From contig JAVGVS010000011.1 of the NCBI GenBank assembly GCA_032718565.1, positions 5,652,869 through 5,716,868 of the forward strand: a stretch of 64,000 bases of DNA, given 5' to 3'. Position numbers and translations under genes: made by a program. The notes beneath the pieces were generated by a model that saw only the letters and a list, made by a program, of their open reading frames with translations, was not told where the DNA came from and did not search any database. Shown in pieces: positions 1 to 10,989 of this stretch. This DNA comes from Distichodus sexfasciatus. Taxonomy: Eukaryota; Chordata; Actinopteri; Characiformes; Distichodontidae. The first letter of the stretch is position 1. Every line of letters starts with the position of its first letter.

Positions 1-714
1 AAGTACATTTAAAAAATAAATGTGTTTATATTTCATCATGATATAAAGTGACTGGCTGCTTTAATAAACCATTTATGGTGAAATTGTTTGTAGAGCATAT
101 CAGCTATTGTATTTGACATACAGCTCAATTTTATTATAAGGATGATATCTGTAGATTAGATATATTTATGAGATTATATAGATTAATATAGATTTTATTA
201 CCGTGTACAAACGTTTCCTTTGAATAATAATAAGCAACAATGTATTGTTTTTTTTACATTACTGTGAGTTTTTACAGAGTATTATTGCTGCTTTCCTCTT
301 CTGTTTACATGCATAAAGGCAGAGTTCGTTTGATACAGTTCATTGTTTTCAGATCTTTGCTAAGTAGATCTGGGCAAGTTGCAAGAAATCAAAGCTCCTC
401 TGCTCCTCCTCCTCCTTCCAATCTTCCACCTCCTCACTGTAATGCAGTTTTATAGACAATGAGAACAGAACTCTCTCTGTGTTGTCTCTGCTGATATATC
501 AATTCTACATGTGTGTCTCTGCTAATGGTGCGGTTTGAGAATTCTACAACTTTGGGGAAATCTGCTCTATGGAAATGTTTGAATACCTTCATATGTCTGT
601 GTCTAAAGGGGCGCTTCAACATGTTATTGGACACTCACTAAGACTGCGAACATTGTGGTTTTCTTTTTTGCTTTTTCTTGAAATGGGGCACAATAGACAA
701 TAAAACATTCCCCC

Positions 715-743
715 AACACACACACATGCGCGCGCGCACACGC

Positions 744-777
<34 letters not shown>
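715..777. repeat. (CA)n microsatellite with CG interruptions
   Basis: Compound dinucleotide tract: CA units, a short CG run (gcgcgcgc) and about 16 further CA units. Alternating purine-pyrimidine with CG runs is the type of sequence able to adopt Z-DNA. Confidence 0.95.
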
Positions 778-779
<2 letters not shown>

Positions 780-918
780 TAATAACACTGCAGTTGCTGT
801 GGGATGTGAGATAGCTCATCATTTCTCAGTCAGTTTCTAGATGCCATCACTCCCACAGTCCTGAGAGAGATGTGACAGAGGTCTCTTATTATCTCTGTAA
901 CTCCGTTACAATGAGTCT

Positions 919-1003
919 GCGTGTGTGTGTGTGCGTGTGTGTGTGCGTGTGTGTGTGTGCGTGTGTGTGTGTACATACTTGTGTGTGTGTGTGGGTGTGT
1001 GTG
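919..1003. repeat. (GT)n microsatellite, interrupted
   Basis: GT repeats with several gc and acat interruptions. It lies only about 140 bp from the CA tract and is its complement on this strand, so the two tracts form a long imperfect inverted pair. Confidence 0.95.
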
Positions 1004-2700
1004 TCTCTGGAAGGGGGCTGCACTCTGAAATGTCAGAATCCATTACAATTTGAGAGGTGTAAAATGAGGACACTGGACATGTGCTGATGTTTTTAAAGTT
1101 CTTGTTTAAAGTTTAGCTTATATAAATTTAGTTTATGGATAGATTTAAGGTTAGGATTAGATTGAGTAAATTATAAAAAAAAATCTAAAGAATACACATT
1201 ATTCACTATAATCTAATCCTAAATCTAAAAGATGAAGTTTAAGGTAAGTCTTTCTAGGATTAAATTATAGTTAGATACATTAAGAAAGTAATGACATTTT
1301 TTCATTTTATGGTATATTTATTTAGAATTAAGAAATCATGTTTGGTTTTCAAAATTTGTAACTATTACCCTTTGACTTCTGATGTTTATATTTGGGTTTA
1401 GGATTAGGTTTGGCATTATTTAGTTACAGTAATCCAAGATGCCAATGGAAATAACCCAAAAAAGTGGCAATACTAGACACATGAGTGTGAGTGTGAAGTT
1501 TGGGAAATTCACATGCCATTCCTGGCGTACAGTACGACAGTCTAAGATTAAATTGTTTGAAGCTTTGGAACCTGAAATAAAATGATTCACTCCATCCTGT
1601 GAAAATCCCATGAGACAGTAACAAAAGAACTATGTCTCCCTTTTGGTTCAGCAGAGCAGTGAAACGAGTAAAATCATTTCAGATGCAAAAAAACGAGACA
1701 CAAAAGACCTTCTTTGTAGTTTTACCCGGAAGCCAGATACACCAACTTTTACAATAAAAAGTGTCACCCATTATGTTCGAAATCTCCATGAAGCTTCCTC
1801 TTCCTCAAATTCACAGTCAAAGATATAGATTCGCATAACTGCCAGGAACCATATGCCATGAACATTATCTAGCAGTGGGATCATATACATTGTTACAACT
1901 TCAAGAGACTCAGAGAACTGCGAAGACTTCCAGGTTCAAGGTTGCTTTGTTGTCATCAGCAGCTTTATACATGTACATAGTGTGTGATAAGACAACATTT
2001 CTCTATGGCCACTTCGTATCACTGAACATCACATTCAACAGGATGCAGTGTGCAAACAGACAATCCATAGAAGTAGACATGTAGACGTTCAACCTCACAG
2101 TGAAAAAGGGAATGTTAATCTTTGTATGATATGTATTTCTGAATGTAATATTGCACAAGGCAGTTGGCAGCATTGACACCAACATGCAGGAGAATTCAAC
2201 ACTCAACAAAGTACAAGAACAGAACAATACAATGCAGTAAGTAGACAATACAATAAAAACATCAATACAACAATGTAACATTTGGAGAGTGAATGTGATG
2301 TACACCGTAATGACTGATATTGTACATGGTAATATATTGCACATCAGTTGTATGGTGAATGGTGAATTTACAGTTTTTGAGGTTGCCTGCTGTGGCGGTA
2401 AACAGTAAAGAGTAGGTAAAGCAGGTGCAATTTAGAGGTGGTTTAAGCATATGCAATAGAGAGGTATTTAGACACACATTAGATCTTAATGTGCATTCAG
2501 ATATAATTCAACATCAGCGTGCCTAATAAAATATTGTATTACAGAAAAGAAATCTAAAACTCATAAAGTGTGAATAGCATTATACATAATGACTGTTTCT
2601 TGACCAATTGTGCCTGTACCCTTTTTTGTGAAAATAGTGTTTGTGTCAGGGATCTGATGAGGATGTGACATAAATAACAGATGCTAACAATCTTTCAGCG

Positions 2701-3170
2701 GCCGGTTTAGGTGGTTGTCGGAATGCTTCGCAATTCAGACAGTGATCTGGTTAGGATATGAACCGAATGCCCCCTTTCACAATTCCCCAGTGATCTGGTT
2801 AGGATATGGTGAATTGCTACTCGTTAGCCATTAGCCCTTGTAGCGTGGTGGTTAAACCAAATATGGCTGGGAATGCGAGTAGGTAGGATTGCCACACAAG
2901 TTGATTTAAGAACTCTCTTACGCGAAGAGCAAGGATTACCACAATAATCCGCATTCTAACGACACACACTCTAACAAAGAGATAAACCCAATAACTGAGA
3001 GTACTCACAGTTGATGCCAGTGGAATCGGAGAGAGGGCCGAGTTGACTCAATGGAAGAGTGGCGAGCTGCGAGGAAGTAATTCCTTTTATACTCTTTGAC
3101 CCGCGGCCAGCATTTCCTGTTCCTTTATCGGCCGCGGGAGGCAGTGCGCCCGACAATTTAGTTCATATGT
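2701..3170 (-). promoter_or_regulatory. Possible minus-strand promoter and short first exon, or LTR fragment
   Basis: Seen on the minus strand: a GC-rich block with an inverted repeat (CCCGCGGCC at 3100-3108, GGCCGCGGG at 3130-3138), then TATAAAAG at 3084-3091, then about 75 bp later a strong splice-donor-like GTGAGT at 3003-3008. Together these look like a TATA promoter followed by a short non-coding exon. Farther on, a 21-bp sequence containing GATCTGGTTAGGATATG occurs twice as direct repeats (2740-2760 and 2788-2808). The order GC box, TATA, donor also fits the 5' LTR and leader of a retroelement. I could not find matching LTR ends, primer-binding site or coding sequence, so the identity stays open. 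Confidence 0.35.
2740..2808. repeat. Two 21-bp direct repeats
   Basis: An identical 21-bp block beginning cagtgatctgg occurs at 2740-2760 and 2788-2808, spaced 48 bp start to start. The intervening sequence is not duplicated. Confidence 0.85.
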
Positions 3171-3290
3171 TTACAATATTACACTAGTATCCAAGACATA
3201 CTCTTTGGTCATAATGATGAGTAATTATTAGTTAATCACATTTTCGGAGAGAATTTTAGATAGATTCAATAATGAGATTAATCGAGCTGC

Positions 3291-3625
3291 TGTCAGGAGC
3301 CAGTCTGCGCCTTGGCGGAGCAGACAGCAGGTGGCGCTGTGTCCTATTTTGTGTTGGTTATTTTCGTGTCTGTCTTGTCTTGGCCCCATGTCCTGTGTTG
3401 TTATCAGTTATTAGCCTCACCTGTGTTTAGTTCGGCCCCTTTGTTCCTGTCTTTGTTCGGTTCGGTTTTGTCAGTCTGTCTTGGTCGGTTCTCCCTCACC
3501 CTCACCACTCGTCGTGTGTGCGCACTCTATATTTGTCGGATGGACTATGTAATGTTTGTAAATAAACCACCCCAATGTGGACTCCTGTGTTTGCGTCCGC
3601 CCTCTGTGTGAGTGGAAACGTGACA
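3291..3625 (+). mobile_element. Solo LTR (335 bp) with 5-bp target duplication
   Basis: The element begins TGTCA and ends TGACA, giving the inverted TG...CA ends of an LTR. It is flanked by identical 5-bp copies of gctgc (3286-3290 and 3626-3630), the target duplication size typical of Gypsy-class and retroviral insertions. Inside, toward the 3' side, are a TATA-like ctatattt and an AATAAA at about 3561-3566 followed by a GT-rich segment, as in an R-U5 region. No internal retroelement sequence is attached, so this is a solo LTR left by recombination. The perfect duplication suggests a fairly recent insertion. Family assignment was not possible by eye. Confidence 0.8.
3324..3337 (+). promoter_or_regulatory. 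CTCF-like motif inside the solo LTR
   Basis: The sequence ACAGCAGGTGGCGC matches 13 of 14 positions of the classical CTCF core (CCASYAGRKGGCRS). It lies 33 bp inside the left end of the LTR. Occupancy is unknown. Confidence 0.5.
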
Positions 3626-3630
3626 GCTGC

Positions 3631-4110
3631 AGGTTGCTCAATCATGTCACAAAAGTGTAGCTCCTGTCAGCTTCTAGCTCTGTGCTGGTTTCTGGGTTTC
3701 TGTGATTTTAGACAGAATCCATGACAAATATATGTAATTAACACTGGCTTAATCATTTCTATGTGCTTTTGGTGCTATAAAAACAAACACTTATCAATGT
3801 ATATTTGTATGTTCTGTAGGGTTTGGGGTGGGCTTTAGGATACTTGACTATGAGCAAATTGGATTTGATCTCTAGGCTGTTTCAGGATGGTGCTCATGAG
3901 CAAACACACCAGCAAGTTTGTCTCTGTTGTTTGAAATGTCACTGGGATAAAAACATCTGCCATAAGGGATCAAATCAGGCTCATAAATGCAATGTGTGGC
4001 ACTAAATGTTAAATGTTCACACAGAAAAAAAAATAGATACAGAGTCAGTTTACTAGCAAAAAACAAGGCAGCACAAATGAAAGCTGTATCACAAGATGAA
4101 AATAGACCAG
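3631..4110. other. Intergenic, nothing recognised
   Basis: Moderately AT-rich sequence with no coding potential and no repeat I can place. Confidence 0.5.
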
Positions 4111-4126
4111 AAAAGCCAAAAAAACC

Positions 4127-4558
4127 TTTTTAAAATATACATATAACAACATCATAGCATGTCTAAAACTCAGGTAACCTTGTTCTGGAAATCAAAGGCC
4201 TTAGAACTAGATCCGGAATAAGTCATGGAGAGAAAATATGGCAGGAGCTAAAAATGTAGTACCTTAATATATGTAATAGAACGCTGACTTCCGACTCATT
4301 ACGGCAGATCGGGTCACATATGTAATAACTGTACTGATTTACCTTTGTATGTATGCATCTGTATGTAACCGTGGAGAATCATTTTGCTATCCATTATACT
4401 ATGTTAAAGAAAACAAGGTTTTTACACATGAAGCAGCATCATCACATGACTAAAACACAAGCTTGATCTGAAATTCAGGGGCCTTTCTGAAAAAGATTAC
4501 TCAGAACTAGATCTTGTAATGGAAGGAATATCTAGCGGGAGCTATAAAGGTACCCTTA
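4127..4558. repeat. Diverged tandem duplication, two units about 300 bp apart
   Basis: Two similar blocks follow each other. Unit 1 (about 4127-4262) and unit 2 (about 4423-4558) share, in the same order, catcat..catg.ctaaaac, a ggcctt block, agaactagatc, and ggagcta.aaa.gta. They differ by many substitutions and small gaps, so the duplication is old. Boundaries are approximate. Confidence 0.5.
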
Positions 4559-4659
4559 CTTTTATAGTAGCAACTATATTGACCTGTGACAGTATGTGGG
4601 AATCAGTTTTAAGTGCTACATCAGTATATGTCACCAACTTATAATATGTAGAGTTAGAT

Positions 4660-5480
4660 TTTTGTGATGAAATCCTAGGTCCAAAGCAAAGACCCTAAGA
4701 CAAGGCTGTGTTTTAAGCTTTGATAAAAGTTTATTGAGACAGCAAAAGGTGGTCTTACAAGATATTCAGCATCTCTCTACATCAAGCAGAGTCTCTCAGC
4801 CCCTTTTGCCATCACCATAAACCTCGACCGATAGTCCAGTGTCAACACGACTGGAACACTTGTTCAACCATATATCTATTTGAATTGTAAGAGACAATAA
4901 TTAAGGAATATTCCAAAAACATATGTCAATGATGGTCAAAATATATTACAGAAAAACAGATGCCTGACCTCGTCAAATGGAAGAGGATGGGTTATAGTAA
5001 GAAAAGAGTGTTGAATTCTCAGGTTTGAGAATGAAGAGCCAGTGATGAGGTGGAGAGTTCTTGAAGTTTTAATGGTTTTATTTACAGAAAAGAGTAACAA
5101 TGTTCTTACAAGATGTTCATTCGACCAGTCAGTGTTTCTCTCTCTGTGTCCAAACTCTCTCTAAACCCAAGAATGTACCTTTTTATCTACTCCTCCAGGG
5201 CCCCATTGGAGACTCCAAGTCTAGCAAGAGGGTCTATTTTGTCTTGTTATTCTGTCTTGTTAAGATATTCGTTACTTGGGAAAAGGGTAAAAAGCAAGGC
5301 TACTCTTGGTAATATGTAGGTTAAAGGTGACAGAATATATAGATTTGGGGGGACAGGATATAAGAGCAAGGGACTGGTTAGGTTAGGAATGTACCAGGGA
5401 CAACTGGGGAATAGAGGAGCAAAGATGAGAGGCTCCCTGAAAATAGGTCTCAGAAAATGCACACGTATGGTGACTACAAA
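4660..5480 (-). mobile_element. LTR-like fragments, minus strand
   Basis: Read on the minus strand, two segments resemble retroelement LTR 3' parts. One has CATCTTGTAAGAAC, then an AATAAA and a C/T-rich tail (about 5240-5010). The other has ATCTTGTAAGACC, then CAATAAACTTTTATC (about 4850-4660). A TATA-like GATAAAAAGG lies at about 5180. The two may be diverged copies of one LTR. I found no clean target duplication or internal coding region, so the call is tentative. Confidence 0.35.
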
Positions 5481-5496
5481 CTACTTACGCTGTAAG

Positions 5497-5548
5497 AATA
5501 TAATTGAATAAAATATAATTGAATATGATTGAATATAATTGAATAAAA
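5497..5548. repeat. AT-rich minisatellite, unit about ATAATTGAATA
   Basis: Four imperfect repeats of a 10-15 bp unit containing attgaata, with variants attgaataaa and attgaatat. Confidence 0.7.
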
Positions 5549-5559
5549 TCGAGTACGAA

Positions 5560-6960
5560 GCCAGTAAAATCCATCAAGAGGGTGTAGTTAAAGGTAAGAA
5601 TCATATGCATTAGGTGGTCAGGCACGTTCAGGAGAAGCAGGGCGGAGGTTATTCGTAAATTATCAATCCAAGAAAGGCTTTAAGGAATGCAGACATAGAA
5701 AGAACAGGGAGTGAGGGGGCAAAGCAAAGACGGTAAACATGCAGCGTAGACAAATTCAGTCAGGAGCTAGAAGGCCTTCTTACATTATCCAATGTTGTGT
5801 GTTAAAATGAAATGCCAAGGCTGCTAATCTAATCTCACCACTGGAGCTGACAAAATTTAACAAAGCAGAAATTGATTGCATGTGAGAAAATGTGAAACGC
5901 TGACCCTAGATTGGGTGAGACCACAATTGATTGGCAGGAACACAAAACCCAACTCTCATTACTATCAGGACTGCTTTCTCTTCCCATCTTCCCTACTTCC
6001 CTCCATCCGTTTGACTGGCAGTTAAATCAAATGCAATCAAATTCCCTCAAGTTAGGGCTTTATTTGGCTAAGACTGTTCACACATCACCTGTTTGAATAA
6101 GGCTGCAGCCATCGCCAGTCCCTTCACACAGGAAATAAAACTGCAGTATATTTTTAGAGCAGTATTCCATAAATTTTACTCACTAGTCTGGGATCATCTG
6201 CTCCATAAATTCTTTTTTGGATTGCCACCCAACACCTGTAAAAGTTTTACAGCCTATTCGTTTGCCATCCAATATTTTGAGACCGACGCAGAAGTTAGCA
6301 CAATAAAGGGGAAGCCATTTTTTATGTAATTGCATCCTGTTCATTGTAAGGCTCGCAGTAACTGAGCTGATTAGGAAAAAAAGAGTCAGCTGCCAGCTGC
6401 ACTGATATAAAGCACTTTTATGCTTTGCCTGATTTGGAAATGCATAGCGAAAATGTTTATGATCACCAAACTGATATAAAAGTGGTACCCAGGGAAATCC
6501 ACTGATGCCAACCACATTAGACTGGATTTGGAGCTAAAGTGATTGCTGGTTTGATAATATGGACTGCATCAGAGCCAACATGTCGACAGGGAGCATTTTT
6601 CCAGCTGGACAAAGCTGGACTGCTCCGGCACTGAACCTTCTGTCTTCTGCAGTTCAATGGCCACACAGTTAGCTCCTGATTTTATTGCATGTGTTGTGTT
6701 CTCTCTCTCTAAATTGATGTTATATACAGAACGTTGCACAAAGCTTCTAACTAAGTGCCAGATAAGAGACTGTCACTATGTCAAAAATCTTCAAATTCAT
6801 TTTCGCTGTACAATTGATGGCCTATGAGACGCCACTTGGGCAAATTCAGCCAATCAGAGACACCTGGTAGTTGAGAGAGGACAATAATGGTATTTTCACT
6901 ATTTGTAAGAAGAAAAAGGTATTTTTAAAGATTTTTTTAAAAACATTTTAAAGTACCATC
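5560..6960. other. Intergenic, no gene seen
   Basis: Largely unique-looking AT-rich DNA. The frames at about 5911-6515 have no family resemblance and overlap on opposite strands, and I treat them as chance. Confidence 0.5.
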
Positions 6961-6965
6961 ACTAG

Positions 6966-7445
6966 GGGTGTTGAAATTAATCGCATAATCGATGCATCGT
7001 GATGCAGACATGGACGATTCTGCATTGATACAATGGCAGAGCATAATCAACTATAACAGAGGTTTTCAACCAGCAGGTGGTCCGTGACATGCAGTTCCGT
7101 TTCACTACTGAAATCACTTTTTTTTTATTACTCCTTTTTTACTTTTCAAAACATTTCCAGATGATTTGGGCATCTTTATGAATTCTTAAGTTAATGCAAC
7201 TATCTAGAAAGTAATACAAAAAGACCGTGCTAACTCTGATTAATGATCCGTGGGACAGAAGCAGTTGAAAACATCTGAATTATATCGTAATTACATTGCT
7301 TGGTGATTTTCTGGCTACGGCATAAAATTGTAGTTAAACAGAATATCAACATTCTGCGGTCTACTGTATGCCCAATCTGTGTGCAATATGAAGAAATGTG
7401 ATCCTTCTCAGATTCACCATTCCAATTTGTCAAAAATATTGCCAA
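6966..7445 (+). mobile_element. hAT-like non-autonomous element, copy 1
   Basis: Begins TAGGGGTGTTGAAATTAATC and shares blocks with two copies inside cry2 introns (49677-50152 and 50864-51325): a gacg/atggacgattc block, a caggtggtc-gtgacatgca block, a tttcactactgaa block, tttccagatgatttgggc, and gattttctggctacggcata. The TAGGGGTGT end is typical of vertebrate hAT-type termini. The right end is not resolved. Confidence 0.6.
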
Positions 7446-7467
7446 TGATTAAATGGAAATTAGCTAA

Positions 7468-7660
7468 CGCATTTAGCAGGTGCTCTTATCCAAAGCGACT
7501 TCCATTTTTCCTAATTACAGGGACAGTTTCCTCGAGAGCAACTTGTGGTTAATGGTCTTGCTCATGGACCCAGTGATGGTAGTGCTGGGGGTTGGATTTG
7601 AACTCATTATCTCTTGGTCCAGAAGCAACTACTGGACCATCAGACACCAGAAATGTCTGA
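7468..7660 (-). mobile_element. tRNA-derived SINE-like repeat (family C), copy 1
   Basis: Contains the widespread fish block atccaaagcgactt, then a region ending in ttggatttgaactcatt. Reverse-complemented, this last part resembles a Pol III B box (GAGTTCAAATCC). The same sequence order recurs at 18864-19040. Confidence 0.6.
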
Positions 7661-10600
7661 GTAAGCTTTTGGCTTTGACTATCACCAAATCTGTTGAAAC
7701 TTTATAGGAGTGAAAACATATCATGTCTGTGATGTGTTAACATTAGATAAATATATCAATGATTTTAGATAGATGTTTACATGTGGCAGTTTGAATTGAT
7801 GATTTCTCTCATATAATTTCCAATTTGGAAACAAATCCTTCATCTCTCTCTCTGTCCATCCTTGGTTTAAAGAGTTAATGTTCATGTTTTTAAGTGGACA
7901 GTCTATTTGAATGTTATTTTACCGTAAAAATGTTGTCTCTTCATACAATTGTAGCAGTTCAGATTGCTACGTTCTTATAGGTCAGCTAACAATTTAGCAT
8001 TCAGGGTGCATGAGGGACTTATAATCACGAGGAGAACATGGCATAATAATTGACCAGTGGCCTAAATCCCTTTAAACCTCATCACAACTCCTGTCATGCA
8101 TTGGGACGTAAATGTCAACAGAATAAGGAATTAGGACCTCTATTTTTGGATCTCCATAGCTCTTCTAAAATAAACCAGGCCTCTTATCCAACTGCTGATT
8201 AGATTACTTTTTTTTGGAATAGAGGTTGTTAAGTACAGCCATGAATCTTGTTCTTTCCCTCAAATTGGGCCGACGTCAGGGGCAATGCAGGATTAATGGT
8301 CATCCCTTGCGCTTTTCCTTTCTTTCCGCTGGGCTTCTGTTCACCCCCAGGCTAATGCAAATTAATATCCACTCTCCCAGAAAATGAGTCCTGGGGAACG
8401 TCCCTCCCTCGGCCTGCAGATGCACGAAAGAGAGTTTCACAGCAAACACTTCATTAGCCATTCCCACCCGCCCTAATGGAAATAAAAAGCTTGTCTTACG
8501 TGCACAGATCAGATGGTGGATGGAGGCCGTCATTTTTGCATGTGATGATTTATTCGCTGCAGGGCGAGCTTCCACCCATGAGCCCGATTAGATTTTTCAC
8601 TGCGAACTCATTTAAAAGGTAGGCCTATTTTTATTTGTGGAAAGCGATGACAAAGGGAAAGAAGCTGAGAAACCAGTACTGTGATTACAGAATATCTGAT
8701 TCATTGTGATTTTCATCCAAACAAACCTGAGGGTGGTGGTCCTTAACCTTTTTGCTTGAAAGTCCACTTGGATGACTTGGGTCATTAAATGGATATCAGG
8801 GAGTCCGTGTCATTTTGGCAAAGCTGTCAGAACACCGTCTGTCTTACATGCAAATTGAATCTCATTGCTAATTCATCATTAATTGCGTTTAGCCACATAT
8901 GACCCCATATTTGTTCTACGAATGGACGTGTGAAATAATGTAGTGACAGATTAATTTGCAAATGGCAGGGTCTTCATCTCAAATTTATACCAAAAGCACC
9001 TACAGCTCTGACTAGGTTTTCCATTTAGACCAAATATTAAATCTGGTTGCTACTGGTAAAGGTGTTGATGGATACAATGTAAAAATAATGTTTACTGACT
9101 TTAACTGAAGAAAAGAAAATTAGCTGAGAAAACTTTTAATTTGGAATTTTAAGATGTGTTTACTCAAAAAAAAGGTGAATGCAGAATGTTGGTGGGTTTC
9201 TTTGAGGTGAGTTGAAATCTTTTCCAGCAAATGTTACCCCAGTCATCAGAGTGCAGTACAGATGGAGTGACGCCTTGGGTACGTTTGTCACATCATGTGC
9301 AATTAGTCATTAGGACCCACTCAATCCGTCATGTGAGTCGGATGCTTTCATCACGCAGTCGGTTAGCAGCTGTTTGCGGGGGCTTTGCACACATTAACAC
9401 TGCACTGTACACCCATTCACATGTCATTGAGCTGCCCACTTCTCTGAAACTGAATCTAATTTGCATACAAATAAGCGGTTTACTCCAAAAAGCTAGTGGA
9501 CATTGCTGCTTGAGCTTCCAGCAGGTTCAGCCAATAGTAGCACCACAATGCAGAGTGGCTCCACGGGACAAATTAGTGGTTTCCACTTTCTGTTACCAAT
9601 TACCAGGCTTTCAAAAGTTTTGACATAAGCACATGTGGCTGCCTCCATAACCAAATTTTGTTTCTCAAGAAAGGTCCATTTTGTTTGCAAATGCTTAAAC
9701 ATATTGAAGTAGTTTCCTCATAGAAATATAACAACCTTCTAAAGAATAAGATGGCTATCTCAGGTTGGAAGAATAATCATTATGGCAAGCTAAATATTAT
9801 TTCTCTTGTCAACGCATCCAGAATTGTGGTATGTCTAGTAAAGATAATGAGGATGCTACCGTAGTTTTGGGAAATTGGGTTCTCACAAATGAGGAAGTTC
9901 CCATTTTTGTTTGTGTGTTTGAGTTGTTAAGGTACTAATGCATCTGCATCCCTCAGTGGCATGAGCAGCTGCATCGTTAGGCAGCAGTGTGGTTCAGGTT
10001 TATTATAATTGGTATATGTGCTCTTCGTTCTGGTGGCATCATATCAAGTGCAGAGTATTTTGGTTGGATCTATAGATCCTAAAATTGGCAGCTTCAAAAA
10101 TACACCTACACTGCTGAGCTTGACATTCTCTGAAAAGTGGAATAAAAATAACATGCCCACATATAGGTCTGTGAAAGTCAGGGCAGATTTTGAGCCTCTT
10201 TGTGTGGGTTAGTGACTGGGAAAGTATGTTTTTAGCTATTTAAACCTAAGAGTTGTAAAGTATTTGTGACTTTTGAGGACATCTTTTTCATGTGAGTACC
10301 TGAGGTGAATTCCTAACTTAAATTTGAGTTTCAAGTTATGAGCATTCATTGTTTTATTTAGATTCAGTGAAAATCCCTCAAAATGGGAATAAAAGACTGT
10401 GAGAGAGTGTGTGTTATCTAGGTAGCTGATGGAGAGCTCCCACTAATGAAAATGCTCAGTTAAAGGCCAGGTCAGTACAGAGCTGTAGAGCTTGTTTGGT
10501 AAAATTAGTTCCTTTTCTCATTTGGTGAGACCTAAATTAGATGCCAAGGCTGCCATCCGTTCACACATAGTCCACTCTCAACTCTGTGAGCATTTTAATT
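7661..10600. other. Intergenic; possible conserved non-coding segments
   Basis: No coding exon found. Two stretches look unlike the surrounding AT-rich DNA and repeats and carry clustered homeodomain or octamer-like motifs: about 8270-8585 (atgcaaattaatat, three taatg/attag cores) and about 9370-9480 (aatttgcatac and others). They may be conserved enhancers, but this is inference from composition only. Confidence 0.3.
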
Positions 10601-10603
10601 TAC

Positions 10604-10626
10604 TTCTCTCTCTCTCTCTCTCTCTG

Positions 10627-10658
<32 letters not shown>
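10604..10658. repeat. (CT)n microsatellite
   Basis: CT dinucleotide tract with one gtctcttt interruption. Confidence 0.95.
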
Positions 10659-10694
10659 AACCAGCGTCTGGGTAAACAGTGTGCGTGCGCTTGT

Positions 10695-10985
10695 GTGTGT
10701 GTGTTTATCGCATTGTGGGGAACTTTTTGTCCCCTAAAATCACTTTTATCTATTTTTTGGGCTTTGTGGGGACATTTGAGAGATCCCCATGAGGAAAAAT
10801 GAGAAAATGTGCTTGTTTTATTTGAGAAACTAAAAGAGGTAAAAGATGTGCTTTTGGTTACTGAGGTTAAGGTTAGGGTTAGGATTAGGTGTAGGTGTAA
10901 AATTATATACATCTAGTCATTATGGGAGCCTATGGAAAGACCTCACAAAAACAGTAATACAGAGATGTGTGTGTGTGTGTGTGTG
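10695..10985. repeat. Microsatellite-flanked dispersed fish repeat
   Basis: A segment bounded by (GT)n on both sides (10695-10703 and 10966-10985). It contains ttgtggggaac, gtccccta, tgtggggacatttgag, gatccccatgagg, a ggttagggttagg tract and a closing gaaagacctcacaaaaac. The opening and closing parts are roughly inverted (ttgtggggac against gacctcacaa). This unit occurs beside microsatellites in many teleost sequences, as far as I recall. Its class is unknown to me. Confidence 0.55.
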
Positions 10986-10989
10986 ATAT

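Larger units (their letters stand above)
1..2700. other. Intergenic DNA, no gene seen
   Basis: AT-rich sequence without a convincing exon or long open frame. Short frames here are interrupted and of low complexity. It contains two dinucleotide microsatellites, listed separately. Around 1130-1420 there are loosely repeated stretches of the ggttaggattag type, which are common in fish spacer DNA. Confidence 0.6.

Noticed and set aside
2003..2344. 113-codon minus-strand open frame
   Set aside because: Hydrophobic, Cys/Ser/Thr-rich translation of AT-rich DNA, without similarity or signals.
2834..2860. tRNA A-box-like tagcgtggtgg
   Set aside because: No B box at the right distance and no cloverleaf can be drawn.
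9231..9623. 130-codon open frame in intergenic DNA
   Set aside because: Composition not protein-like, no recognisable domain, and no promoter or splice context.
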